A stretch of 63,550 nucleotides of DNA from Paludibaculum sp. GTDB taxonomy: Bacteria; Acidobacteriota; Terriglobia; Bryobacterales; Bryobacteraceae. Below are positions 10,090 through 18,842 of this stretch, piece after piece; within the stretch, counting starts at the first letter, position 1, and each line of letters starts with the position of its first letter. The position numbers and the translations under genes are program-made. A model generated the notes under the pieces. That model saw nothing but the letters and a program-made list of their open reading frames with translations, did not search any database and was not told where the DNA came from. The stretch lies in NCBI GenBank assembly GCA_029973955.1, contig JARKQJ010000181.1, positions 1 to 63,550 of the forward strand, read 5' to 3'.

Positions 10090-10099
10090 ATTGTACAAT
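10090..10099. promoter_or_regulatory. Palindrome ATTGTACAAT in a 40-bp divergent gap
   Basis: A perfect 10-bp palindrome lies between the divergent amidase and aldo/keto reductase starts. It holds TACAAT on both strands, which differs from the sigma70 -10 consensus at one base, so one element could serve both directions or bind a dimeric regulator. No clear -35 was identified. On the amidase side transcription would start almost at the ATG. This is inference from sequence only. Confidence 0.3.
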
Positions 10100-10122
10100 C
10101 AGCGCATCTGGAGGTGGCCGAC

Positions 10123-11130
10123 ATGATTCACGCGGAGAGCACGCGGAGAGGGTTTTTGCAGTCGCTGAGCGCAGCGGCACTGGCAGAGAATGTGGTGGCG
10201 GGAACGAGCAGCGCCGATGCCACGGGGATGCCGACGCGCGTCCTGGGGCGCACGGGAGTACGGGTCTCGATTCTGGGCATCGGCGGCGCGCACGCCGGAC
10301 GGTCCAAGGACGAGAACGACTGCATCCGCCTGATCCAGACGGCGCTCGATGAAGGCATCAACTTCATGGACAACGCCTGGGAGTACGGGCGCGGCCGGTG
10401 CGAGGACGTGATGGGCAAGGCGCTGGCGATGGACGGGCGGCGAAAGAAAGCGTTCCTGATGACGAAGGTGTGCAGCCGCGAATATGAAGGGGCGAAACAG
10501 CAGATCGACGAGAGCCTGAAGCGGCTGCAAACGGACTACCTGGACCTGTTGCAGTTCCACGAATGCAACTGCTACAACGATCCGGAGTGGGTATTTGAAA
10601 AGGGCGCCATCCGGGCCGTAACGGAGGCCAGGAAACAGGGCAAGGTGCGATTCATCGGCTTCACGGGACACAAGGCGCCGGCCATCCACCTGGACATGCT
10701 GGGCCGGGATTTCGTGTGGGACACGGCACAGATGCCGAACAACGTGATGGACGCGCGCTTTGAGAGCTTCCGCCAGCGGGTGATGCCGGTGTGCCTGAAG
10801 AAGAACGTGGGCATTATCGGCATGAAGGGCATCGGCGGAGACGGGAAAATGGTGAGCGCCGGGCTGGTGACACTGGAAGAATGCTACCGGTACTGCCTGT
10901 CGCAACCGGTGGCCGTGCAGGTGGTGGGACTGACGGATTTGGAGATGCTCAAGACCGCCCTGAAGCTGGGGCGCGAGTTCAAGCCGCTGGCGGCAGAAGA
11001 ACACGCGGCCCTGCAGGCCAAGGTCAAGGACGTGCAGGGCGACGGGCGCTATGAGTTGTTCAAGAGCAGCAAGCGGTACGACAGCGCCTACCACCGTCAG
11101 CAGCACGGCTTCGACCTGCAGGGCAGCTAG
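10123..11130 (+). CDS. Aldo/keto reductase with Tat-like leader
   Basis: A 335-aa NAD(P)H-dependent oxidoreductase. The catalytic tetrad is visible as Asp and Tyr in NFMDNAWEYG, Lys in FLMTKVCS and His in LLQFHECN. The frame also contains a leader (STRRGFLQSLSAAALAENV) resembling a twin-arginine signal, so it may be exported; acidobacterial and planctomycete AKRs often carry one. The ATG at 10123 is chosen because a GGAGG-type site (GGAGGTGGCCGAC) precedes it; upstream in-frame starts would overlap the amidase gene. It ends 3 bp before the stop of the convergent esterase gene. Confidence 0.9.
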   Translation: MIHAESTRRGFLQSLSAAALAENVVAGTSSADATGMPTRVLGRTGVRVSILGIGGAHAGRSKDENDCIRLIQTALDEGINFMDNAWEYGRGRCEDVMGKALAMDGRRKKAFLMTKVCSREYEGAKQQIDESLKRLQTDYLDLLQFHECNCYNDPEWVFEKGAIRAVTEARKQGKVRFIGFTGHKAPAIHLDMLGRDFVWDTAQMPNNVMDARFESFRQRVMPVCLKKNVGIIGMKGIGGDGKMVSAGLVTLEECYRYCLSQPVAVQVVGLTDLEMLKTALKLGREFKPLAAEEHAALQAKVKDVQGDGRYELFKSSKRYDSAYHRQQHGFDLQGS

Positions 11131-11133
11131 GAG

Positions 11134-12438
11134 CTACTGCGCGACGCCGGTTTTGAGGAACTCCTCGATCCAGGCGTTGACGGCCGCCACCTGCTCAGGC
11201 ACCTGGTTGTGGCCGGTTTCGAGCGCCAGCAACAGGCGCTTTTTGGCGCTGATCACGTTGTAAGCCGAGTACATGGAGGTGGGCGGGCAGGTCTCGTCGT
11301 TGAAGCCCCAGCTATAGAGGCCGGGCGCTTTGACGCGGCGCGCGAAATTCACGACATCGTAGTAGCGGGTGGTTTCGATCTTGTCGTTGGAGCGGTGCGC
11401 CAGCGGACCTTCGGCGGCACGGAACATATGCGGCCAGCCGCCGGCGCGGCCGTCGAGATAGCCGGTGACGTCGGAGAGCGCGGGGTAGTAGGCGGCAAGG
11501 GCCTTCACGCGCGGGTCGAGTCCGGCCACGACAATGGAGAGAGCGCCGCCCTGGCTGCCGCCGGTGACGACAAGCGTGGAGCCGTCCCACTTGGGATGCG
11601 CGACGAGAAAATCGTTGGCGCGCAGGCATCCGAGGTAGACGCGCCGGTAGTAGTAGCGGTCGCGGTTGTCGAGGCCGAAAGTATTGTAGTTGGCCAGGGC
11701 GCCGGCGCCAAGCGAGTCGTAGACGGACTGATCCATGGTCACGGGAATCCCGTGGATGCCCACCTGCAAGGTGATGACGCCCTTGGCGGCGAGTTCCGCC
11801 ATTCCGCGGTAGGGGCGGACGCCAGCGCCAGGAACGCTGAGCAGGGCCGGGTACTTGCCGGGCGCCTTGGGCTCACACAGCACACCGTAGAAGCGCGACG
11901 GAGCGGCGCTCATGCCGATGTTCTGCAAGTTGAGGTGGAAGCAGGCGGCCGCGGCGTTGCCGTAGTCCGGCAAGGGCGTGAGTCTGGCGTCGATGGGGAT
12001 CTTGGCAAGGGCGGCTTTGGCGGCGTTCCAGAACTCGTCGAAGTCGGCCGGGTCTTTCTGTGTAGGCTGGATGCGTTCGGGATCGAAGGCCGCGGTGGCG
12101 AGGCCGCGGTAGGTCTTGCCGTTGGCTTCGACGGTGGCGATGCAGCGGAGGAACCCGGGATCCTTCATCGTGCCGCCGTCGACGGTGATGCCCGCGGCGG
12201 GAAGCGTGGCGGTGGTTTCCACCCGCGGCGCAACCATCTCAGGCCCGATCCTGTAGGAGACTTTGACGCCTTCCAGCGGGTGGCCATCCTGCACGGCCAC
12301 GATGTGGAACTGGACAGGCTGGCCTGGTGAGTAGCGCCAGTCCGTGCGATCCGTGGAGACGCGCACCTGGATGGTCCCGATGCGATCCTGCGCCCCGGCA
12401 ACCAGGGCCATGAGAAGTAGAATGGCGATTCTCAGCAT
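11134..12438 (-). CDS. Secreted acetyl-xylan-esterase-like alpha/beta hydrolase
   Basis: A 434-aa exported esterase resembling the AXE1/cephalosporin-C deacetylase family, probably removing acetyl groups from polysaccharide. It has a signal peptide (MLRIAILLLMALVAGAQ), an N-terminal Ig-like domain (about 20-125) and an alpha/beta-hydrolase domain. The nucleophile elbow is GGSQGG, the acid is probably Asp in WGFNDETCPP, and His is in ETGHNQ. It lies 55 bp downstream of a TPP-enzyme gene and may be separately transcribed, as hairpins lie in that gap. Confidence 0.87.
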   Translation of the reverse strand: MLRIAILLLMALVAGAQDRIGTIQVRVSTDRTDWRYSPGQPVQFHIVAVQDGHPLEGVKVSYRIGPEMVAPRVETTATLPAAGITVDGGTMKDPGFLRCIATVEANGKTYRGLATAAFDPERIQPTQKDPADFDEFWNAAKAALAKIPIDARLTPLPDYGNAAAACFHLNLQNIGMSAAPSRFYGVLCEPKAPGKYPALLSVPGAGVRPYRGMAELAAKGVITLQVGIHGIPVTMDQSVYDSLGAGALANYNTFGLDNRDRYYYRRVYLGCLRANDFLVAHPKWDGSTLVVTGGSQGGALSIVVAGLDPRVKALAAYYPALSDVTGYLDGRAGGWPHMFRAAEGPLAHRSNDKIETTRYYDVVNFARRVKAPGLYSWGFNDETCPPTSMYSAYNVISAKKRLLLALETGHNQVPEQVAAVNAWIEEFLKTGVAQ

Positions 12439-12462
12439 AAGTCCTCAACTAAAACAGTAACT

Positions 12463-12489
12463 CCGGCACACCGGGCGGCGCTGCGCCGC
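12463..12489 (-). terminator. Possible terminator after the TPP-enzyme gene
   Basis: Two adjacent hairpins lie 5-31 bp past the TPP-enzyme stop: GCGGCG-CTG-CGCCGC (12475-12489) and CCGG-CACA-CCGG (12463-12474). A short T-rich run (TGTTTTAG on the minus strand) follows. Stems are perfect but the T-tract is weak and displaced, so this may be a terminator or attenuator only. Confidence 0.4.
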
Positions 12490-12493
12490 GCAT

Positions 12494-14011
12494 CTAGATC
12501 AACGCCTCAATCAGGCGCGGGGCGCGGGCGAGCAATGCGCTCTGCAACTGCGACCTGAACTCGCCGGCCGTGGCGGCTCTGGAAGCCTGCACGCCCATGC
12601 CTTGGGCGAGCCTCACCCAATCCAGCGAGGGCCTGCCGATGTCCATCATCTCCGCGGCGCGCGGCCCGACCGGCCCCGATCCAGTGCGCGCCATCTCGAC
12701 TTCCAGAATCCGGTAGCGGCGGTTGGCAAAGATGATCGTGATCACCTGCAGGTTTTCGCGGGCCATGGTCCACAGCGCCTGGAGCGAATACATGCCGCTG
12801 CCGTCAGCCTCGAGCGCCACCACCTGGCGATCCGGACAGGCGAGCGCCGCGCCGACGGCGACGGGCAGGCACTGGCCGATGGAGCCGCCGCTGACTGGCA
12901 GCAGTTCGTGCGGCGCGGCGTGGTTCAAGGCGGCGCTGACCGGCTCCGAACTGCTGACCATCTCTTCGCTGACGATGGTCCCTTCGGGCAACAGACACGC
13001 CAGCACGGCGCCGAGAGCGGAGAGGGTGAGCGGGCCGTCGGGCGGCATCTCCAGGGGAGCGGGCTCCGGGGGCAACGGCGCGCCCACGCCGAGGGCCAGC
13101 AGCGCGGCCACGCCGTCTTCATCCTGCGCGGCCAGCAGCGGCGTGCTGCACTCTTCCGGCGTCACGGTGCTGCGGCGGTCCGGATACCCGAAGAAAGAGA
13201 CCGGCGGCTCGGCCTCGACGAGGATCAACTGCCGCAGGCCGTCCAACATGACTTCGGCGAACTCCGGGAAGTAGGCGACGCGGCGGGCAAAGGCCCACGG
13301 ACGGCCGCGCGGCACGCGGCCGGCGTAGCGGTTGACGAACACTGGCAGGCCCGTGGCCGCGGCGGCGCGCAAGCCGGCCTCGCTGGCGGCGCTGCCGCCA
13401 AGGTAGAGCGCGGCGGGGCCCGCATGGGCGACGGCCCAGCGGATGGCTTCGAAGCGCGCCGCATCAGGCACGCGGCGGGGGATGATTTCGGGCGCGGCGC
13501 CCACGGGGCCGGCTTCGCTCCAGGAGTGGTCGGCCGGGACGATGAGGGAAGCGACCTGCCCAGGCGGGCGCAGGCATTCGGCGACCGCTTCGCGCGCGGC
13601 CTCGCCCATGTCAAGGGGCGAGGCAAGGGTCTTCACCCAGCCGGAGACGGGGCGGGCGAAGGCTTCGACGTCGGCGGTGAGCGGCGCGTCGTAGCGCAGG
13701 TGCGCGGTGGAGTGTTCTCCGACAATGTTGACGATGGGGGAGCGGGCCTTCCGCGCATTGTGGAAGTTGGAGAGCGCGTTGGCAAGGCCGGGCCCCAGGT
13801 GCAGCAGAGTGGCGGCGGGCCGGCCCGTCATGCGGGCATAGCCGTCAGCGGCGCCGGAGCAGACGTTCTCCTGGAGACACAGCACGCCGCGCATGGAGGG
13901 CACGCGGTCCAGCGCTGAGACGAACTGCATCTCGCTGGTGCCCGGATTCATGAAGCAGAGATCGATGTTCCCCTCGATCAGAGTTCGCAGCAGACATTCG
14001 GCGCCGGTCAT
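12494..14011 (-). CDS. Thiamine-diphosphate-dependent enzyme (acetolactate-synthase/decarboxylase-like)
   Basis: A 505-aa enzyme of the IlvB/benzoylformate-decarboxylase superfamily. The N-terminal Pyr domain has GTSEMQF and the conserved activating Glu in CLQENVCSGAADGYAR. The C-terminal PP domain carries the ThDP motif EADGSGMYSLQALW followed about 20 residues later by FANRRY; the usual NN is replaced by NR. It probably decarboxylates or condenses a 2-keto acid and lacks features that would fix the substrate. It is co-directional and 17 bp downstream of the mannonate-dehydratase-like gene, which suggests a sugar-acid or keto-acid pathway. It is shorter than a true IlvB (about 560-590 aa) and has no regulatory-subunit gene nearby. 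Confidence 0.85.
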   Translation of the reverse strand: MTGAECLLRTLIEGNIDLCFMNPGTSEMQFVSALDRVPSMRGVLCLQENVCSGAADGYARMTGRPAATLLHLGPGLANALSNFHNARKARSPIVNIVGEHSTAHLRYDAPLTADVEAFARPVSGWVKTLASPLDMGEAAREAVAECLRPPGQVASLIVPADHSWSEAGPVGAAPEIIPRRVPDAARFEAIRWAVAHAGPAALYLGGSAASEAGLRAAAATGLPVFVNRYAGRVPRGRPWAFARRVAYFPEFAEVMLDGLRQLILVEAEPPVSFFGYPDRRSTVTPEECSTPLLAAQDEDGVAALLALGVGAPLPPEPAPLEMPPDGPLTLSALGAVLACLLPEGTIVSEEMVSSSEPVSAALNHAAPHELLPVSGGSIGQCLPVAVGAALACPDRQVVALEADGSGMYSLQALWTMARENLQVITIIFANRRYRILEVEMARTGSGPVGPRAAEMMDIGRPSLDWVRLAQGMGVQASRAATAGEFRSQLQSALLARAPRLIEALI

Positions 14012-14028
14012 GCTCTGCTCATAGGGCC

Positions 14029-15111
14029 TTACTCATAGGGGTAACCGAGACCGTCCATGACGCCCTTCATGTAGCCGAAGGCGAAGACCTTGCCGGTCAT
14101 CGCATAACCGGGCCGGTCGTTCTGCTCGCCTTCCATGGTGGGGGCGTGATCCGGCCGCATGGGCCCGGCGAATCCGTTTTCGGAATAGATCCTGAGCATC
14201 TTCGCCATGTCGGTGGGGCCGTTGTCGTGGAAGGTTTCCGTGAGGTGGGCGGCGTCGCCCTCGATGTCGCGGAAGTGCACGAAGAAGATCTTCTTGCGCT
14301 GGCACCACTTCTGGGCCAGGGAGTAGATATCCTCCTTCATGGCGAGGAAGTTGGCCTGGCAGAAGGTGACGCCATTCATTTTGCTGGGCACCATGTCCAT
14401 GACGCGCTCATAGTTGCGAGCACTGATGAGAATGCGGCCGATGCCGCGCAGGGGCGAGAGAGGAGGATCGTCCGGATGCAGCGCCATCTCCATGCCCACT
14501 TGGTCGGCAACGGGAACGACAGCCTTCAGGAAGTACTCGATGTTGGACCAGACCTTCTCCTCGCTCACCTCGCCCCATTGGGTAAGGCCCTGCTTGAGAG
14601 CCACGCTGTTGTCAAACTCCGATGTATAGGCCCCGCCGCGCCCCGCCTTCTGCGTATTGGTGCGGTACCAGCCCAGGCCGGCCATGAAGTTGTAGCAGAT
14701 CATCGGCACGCCGACCTTCTTGAGCGCGACGATCGCTTCCTTGTAGTTTTCGATCTCCTCGTCGCGGCCGGGCAGGCCGAGCTTGATCTTCTCCGCCGGG
14801 ACGGGGTGGCTCTCCACGCCGGCGATCTGAATCCCTTGGGCGGCGTACTCGTCCTTGATCTTCCGCAGGACGCTCACATAGTCTTCGCGGCGCACACGGC
14901 TGAGCGCCCCGGAGACGCCGGCGATGGCGTAGTTGAGGCCCATCTGCCTGGCCAGCTTCAGACGGCTGATCTCCCCCGGATTGTAGATTTCGCAGAACTT
15001 GATGCCGGGCCCTTTTCCAGTGGGATGGGCTGGAGCGGAGGGCAGGACCGCTCCGGCGGCGAGCAGGCCCGCGGTACCACGAACGCAATCACGGCGAGTG
15101 AAGTTGGGCAT
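14029..15111 (-). CDS. Mannonate dehydratase (UxuA)-like TIM-barrel enzyme with Tat leader
   Basis: A 360-aa protein related to D-mannonate dehydratase, which converts mannonate to 2-keto-3-deoxygluconate in hexuronate breakdown. UxuA-like metal-site segments are visible: ALHPDDPP, FCQANF, VHFRDIEG and MRPDHAPT. Unlike enteric UxuA it starts with a twin-arginine-type leader (FTRRDCVRGTAGLLAAGAVLPSAPA), suggesting export, or a change of function within the xylose-isomerase-like barrel group. The next gene, 17 bp downstream, is a TPP enzyme. Confidence 0.83.
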   Translation of the reverse strand: MPNFTRRDCVRGTAGLLAAGAVLPSAPAHPTGKGPGIKFCEIYNPGEISRLKLARQMGLNYAIAGVSGALSRVRREDYVSVLRKIKDEYAAQGIQIAGVESHPVPAEKIKLGLPGRDEEIENYKEAIVALKKVGVPMICYNFMAGLGWYRTNTQKAGRGGAYTSEFDNSVALKQGLTQWGEVSEEKVWSNIEYFLKAVVPVADQVGMEMALHPDDPPLSPLRGIGRILISARNYERVMDMVPSKMNGVTFCQANFLAMKEDIYSLAQKWCQRKKIFFVHFRDIEGDAAHLTETFHDNGPTDMAKMLRIYSENGFAGPMRPDHAPTMEGEQNDRPGYAMTGKVFAFGYMKGVMDGLGYPYE

Positions 15112-15170
15112 GACAGAGGCTCCTGACCGGCAAGGTCAGAACGATTCTATCGAAACCGGCCGGCCCCGAC

Positions 15171-16085
15171 TCAACCGGCCATGCGCTCCGCCAGCAGGCC
15201 GATCTCTTCCCGCAAGGCGAGGAGCTTCAGCCAGTTCGAGGGAATACCCGGTTCCCCGTAAAAGGCGCCTGCGATCTGGCCGTAAACAGCGCCCGTGGTG
15301 TCGGCATCTTCGCCCAGGTTCACCGCCAGCAATGCGCCATGCTCGAACGACTGGCTGGCGGCGAAGGCCCAGAGCGCGGCCTCCAGGCAATGGACGACAT
15401 AGCCCGAACCGCGAATCTCAGGCGGCTGCTTGCGGAGGTAGCTGCCCTGGCGGATGTTCTCGATCGCCGGCGCCAGCGCGCCATGGCGCCAGCGGGCCGG
15501 GTTGAGCATCTGCTCCCGCGTCTCACCCTGCAAGGCCGCCACCAGCAGGCAGGCGAAGTAACGGCAGGCGTCCACGCACTCGGGCGCGGCGTGTGTGGTC
15601 CGGCTGCTCTGGCCGGAGTGGAAGACGGCCAGCCGCTCATCGCGGGAGAAGAACATGGGCACAGGCGCCAGGCGCATGAGGCAGCCGTTGCCGGCCGAGT
15701 ATGGATCCGGGTCTCCGGCAAGCGGCTGGCCGGAAAGTTCGAAGCGGTGGAGTGCGGCGCTGACCGTGTTTCCAATGTCGAAGCAGCGGCCCGTGGAGGA
15801 CCAGTAGCCCTCCCGGTACCAGCGGACGTAGCGCTCCATCTGATCGCGGGCGTTGAACTGGCGGCAGCGGTCGAGGCTCTCGGCCAGGCAAAGCGCCATG
15901 GAGGTGTCGTCGGTCCACTGGCCGGGCTCCAGGTGAAACGGGCCGCCGCCCACCATGTCGGTCAGCGGCTGGAAGCTGCCCGGGGCGCGGAACTCGAGCG
16001 TCGTACCGAGGGCATCACAAACAGCGAGGCCGAGCAGAGTGCCGCGGAATCGATCGATTCGCGACGCTCGGCCCGGCCTCTCCAT
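15171..16085 (-). CDS. ADP-ribosylglycohydrolase (DraG/ARH family)
   Basis: A 304-aa cytoplasmic hydrolase that would remove ADP-ribose from protein, or a related N-glycoside. The family's metal-binding motifs are intact: GQWTDDTSMALCLAESL near residue 58 and NLGEDADTTGAVYGQIAGAFYG near 255. It begins 12 bp downstream of the Gfo/Idh oxidoreductase gene, so the two are probably co-transcribed. No matching ADP-ribosyltransferase is seen in the window, so a metabolic rather than regulatory substrate is possible. Confidence 0.9.
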   Translation of the reverse strand: MERPGRASRIDRFRGTLLGLAVCDALGTTLEFRAPGSFQPLTDMVGGGPFHLEPGQWTDDTSMALCLAESLDRCRQFNARDQMERYVRWYREGYWSSTGRCFDIGNTVSAALHRFELSGQPLAGDPDPYSAGNGCLMRLAPVPMFFSRDERLAVFHSGQSSRTTHAAPECVDACRYFACLLVAALQGETREQMLNPARWRHGALAPAIENIRQGSYLRKQPPEIRGSGYVVHCLEAALWAFAASQSFEHGALLAVNLGEDADTTGAVYGQIAGAFYGEPGIPSNWLKLLALREEIGLLAERMAG

Positions 16086-16097
16086 GGGATTCGCTGA

Positions 16098-17360
16098 CTA
16101 AATGAACTTGTACTTGCCCGGCACCGGGAAGGGCGTCTCTTCGTTCTTCCCGTCGTACTTCCAGGACTCCTGCTTCGGCATGAGATCCTGCTTGGAGTTC
16201 ATGATCATGTCCCAAGTGATCTTCAGGCCGGAGTAAGCGCTCTCGCGGCCCATGATGCAGGTGAGCGTGGATTCGGCCACCGCCTGTGTTTCATTGATGT
16301 ACGGACCGTCGCCGCGGATCGACTTGTAGAGCTTGGTGTGCTCGTTCACATAGCCCGGGCCGCCGCGGGTCTGATTCAACGTCATGCGCCCCTTGGAGCC
16401 GGCAACGATCTCGTTCACCTGCTGGTAGGCGCTGCTCTGATACTGCCGGCAGTAGGAGGACATGCGCACGCCGTTGGGGAACTCGTAGTCGGAGGAGATG
16501 TGGTCGTAGATGTTGCCGTAGATGGGATCGCCGGCGGGGCGCCAGGCCGCGCCGCCGCTGGCCACGACGCTGGCGGGCGGGCCGCCCATGATCCAGCAGC
16601 AGACGTCGATGTTGTGCAGGTGCTGCTCGACGATCTGATCGCCGCAGATCCAGAGGTTCGAATACCAGTTGCGATGCTGCCACTCAAAGTCGCCCCACTT
16701 GGGATTGCGGCCGTTGCGCTGCTGGATGACGGGGCCGCCCACCCAGTAGGCGTAGAGGGCGGTGATGTCGCCGAGCTTGCCGTTCTTGAGGGCGTCGACG
16801 GTTTCGAGATAGAAGGGGTCGCTGCGGCGCTGGGCGCCGCTGACCACAGAGAGTTTTTTCTCCGTGGCCTGCTTGCCCGCGGCCATCATCCGGCGCACGC
16901 CGGTGGCATCGACGCCGAAGGGTTTCTCGCAAAAGACGTGCTTGTTGGCGTCGATGGCGGCCTCAAAGTGCAGCGGGCGCCAGCCCGGAGGCGTGGCGAG
17001 GAAGACCACATCGATGTCGGACTTGAGCAGCTTCTGATAGGCATCGAAGCCGACGAAGCGCTTGTCGGGCTCCACTTTGACGCGGTTCTGGATGGGCAGG
17101 CCCCGAAGCCGCTTCAGGCTTCCCTCGAGCTTGTCTTCGAAGGCGTCGGCCATGGCCACGAGTTCCACCGCCGGATCTCCGGCCATGGCGTTCTCGACAG
17201 CCTGCGTGCCGCGTCCGCCGCAGCCCACCAGACCGATCTTCAGCGTGGAGGGTGCCCAGCCGCGCACCAGCTCCGGCCGAACGATCGTGAAGGCCGCACC
17301 CGCGGCCGCCGGTCCTGTCAGGAATGATCGACGTGATGTCATCGTGTTGTTGTTCTCCAT
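16098..17360 (-). CDS. Gfo/Idh/MocA-family oxidoreductase with Tat leader
   Basis: A 420-aa NAD(P)-dependent sugar oxidoreductase. After a twin-arginine leader (TSRRSFLTGPAAAGAAFTI) comes the Rossmann motif KIGLVGCGGRGTQAVENA, the conserved cofactor-site CEKPFGVDATG and a C-terminal alpha/beta domain. The leader points to periplasmic action on a sugar or glycoside. The ATG at 17360 follows a GAGG; a GTG at 17372 (adding MPNQ) and an ATG at 17342 are alternatives. It is first in a run with the ADP-ribosylglycohydrolase gene and is divergent from the PLP decarboxylase. Confidence 0.91.
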   Translation of the reverse strand: MENNNTMTSRRSFLTGPAAAGAAFTIVRPELVRGWAPSTLKIGLVGCGGRGTQAVENAMAGDPAVELVAMADAFEDKLEGSLKRLRGLPIQNRVKVEPDKRFVGFDAYQKLLKSDIDVVFLATPPGWRPLHFEAAIDANKHVFCEKPFGVDATGVRRMMAAGKQATEKKLSVVSGAQRRSDPFYLETVDALKNGKLGDITALYAYWVGGPVIQQRNGRNPKWGDFEWQHRNWYSNLWICGDQIVEQHLHNIDVCCWIMGGPPASVVASGGAAWRPAGDPIYGNIYDHISSDYEFPNGVRMSSYCRQYQSSAYQQVNEIVAGSKGRMTLNQTRGGPGYVNEHTKLYKSIRGDGPYINETQAVAESTLTCIMGRESAYSGLKITWDMIMNSKQDLMPKQESWKYDGKNEETPFPVPGKYKFI

Positions 17361-17441
17361 TTGGTTCGGCACCTCAACCGCCCATCATTGTATAACCGGA
17401 AGCAGGGACCCCGGAAACAGGGGCCATTGGAGTAAACCGCT

Positions 17442-18842
17442 TTGCGCCCACACGATCTTTCCTCGGAAGAATTCAGAAAATATGGCTACGAGGTAGTGGA
17501 CTGGATCGCCCGCTACCTGGACGAGACCGGCGACTACCCGGTTGTCCCCAGGATGCAGCCCGGAGAACTGGTGGATGCCTTGCCCAGCTCCGCTCCCAAC
17601 CAGGGCGAGCCGATGGAGGCGATCCTGGGCGACTTCCAGCGCCTCATCGTGCCGGCGCTGAACCATTGGAATCACCCGCGCTTCCACGGCTACTTCTCGG
17701 TGAGCGCTTCCGGAGCTGGAATCCTGGGCGAAATGCTGACGGCCGCCGTAAACGTGAATGGCATGTTGTGGAAATCCTGTCCGGCTGCGGTGGAACTGGA
17801 GCAGGTAGTGATGAGCTGGCTGCGGCAATGGCTGGGGCTGCCGGAAACGTTCTTCGGCATCATCCACGACTCGGCCTCCAGCTCCACGCTGCACGCCATC
17901 GGAGCGGCGCGGGCGATGGCCGACGACGGATTGCGCGAGGAAGGCTCTGCTCCCGGCCTCGTCCTGTACACTTCCGAGCACGCCCACTCATCGGTGGAAA
18001 AGGGCGGCCTGAGCCTCGGCCTCGGACGCAAGCACATCCGCAAGATTGCGGCGGACGGCGAGTACCGCATGCGGCCCGACCTGCTGCGGGCGGCGATCCA
18101 GGCCGACAAAGCGGCCGGCCTGCGGCCGTTCTGTGTCGTCTCGACCGCCGGCACGACGGCGGTAACCAGTGTCGATCCGATCGCCGAGATCCAGCAGATT
18201 GCCGAAGCCGAGAGGCTTTGGCACCACGTGGATGCATCCTACGGCGGCGTGGCGGCCATGCTGCCCGAAAACCGCTGGATGCTGGAAGGCGCCGGCCGGG
18301 CCCATTCGCTGGTGGTGAATCCGCACAAGTGGCTCTTCACGCCGATTGACCTGAGCGCCTTCTTCTGCAGCCGGCCCGACATGCTGAAGAAAGCGTACTC
18401 TCTGGTGCCGGCCTATCTCTCTTCGCAGGACAATCCGCGGGCGGTCAATTTGATGGACTACCGAATCCCGCTGGGCAGCCGGTTCCGGGCGCTCAAGCTC
18501 TGGTTTGTCATGCGCAGTTTTGGATATGAGAAGGTGTGCGCCATCATCCGCGACCACATCCGCTGGGCAAAGGAACTGGAAGCGGCCGTGCGAGCCCATC
18601 CGCTCTTTGAAGTGGCGGCGCCGGTGCCGATGTCCCTGGTCTGTTTCCGGCTGAAGGCTGGTGATGAGCCAAGTAAGGCCCTGCTGGAGGCAGTGAACGA
18701 ATCGGGCGAGGCGTTTCTTTCCGGCAACGTGCTGGACGGAAAGTTCGTGCTGCGGATCGCAATCGGCAATCTGGGCACCCGGCGCGAAGATGTATTCCGA
18801 AGCTGGGCGGCCGTTTGCCGGTTGGCGGAGGAGATTGTCTAG
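17442..18842 (+). CDS. Pyridoxal-dependent (aromatic) amino-acid decarboxylase
   Basis: A 466-aa fold-type I PLP enzyme of the group II decarboxylase family (AADC/TDC type), which makes the amine and CO2 from an aromatic amino acid. The Schiff-base Lys is in VVNPHKWLFTPID, the cofactor Asp in WHHVDASYGG, and HWNHPRFHGYF is a typical N-terminal motif. The start is a TTG at 17442: it has GGAG about 9 nt upstream, and the first in-frame ATG would cut off conserved sequence. It ends in a 4-bp CTAG overlap with the stop of the convergent histidine kinase gene. Confidence 0.92.
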   Translation: MRPHDLSSEEFRKYGYEVVDWIARYLDETGDYPVVPRMQPGELVDALPSSAPNQGEPMEAILGDFQRLIVPALNHWNHPRFHGYFSVSASGAGILGEMLTAAVNVNGMLWKSCPAAVELEQVVMSWLRQWLGLPETFFGIIHDSASSSTLHAIGAARAMADDGLREEGSAPGLVLYTSEHAHSSVEKGGLSLGLGRKHIRKIAADGEYRMRPDLLRAAIQADKAAGLRPFCVVSTAGTTAVTSVDPIAEIQQIAEAERLWHHVDASYGGVAAMLPENRWMLEGAGRAHSLVVNPHKWLFTPIDLSAFFCSRPDMLKKAYSLVPAYLSSQDNPRAVNLMDYRIPLGSRFRALKLWFVMRSFGYEKVCAIIRDHIRWAKELEAAVRAHPLFEVAAPVPMSLVCFRLKAGDEPSKALLEAVNESGEAFLSGNVLDGKFVLRIAIGNLGTRREDVFRSWAAVCRLAEEIV

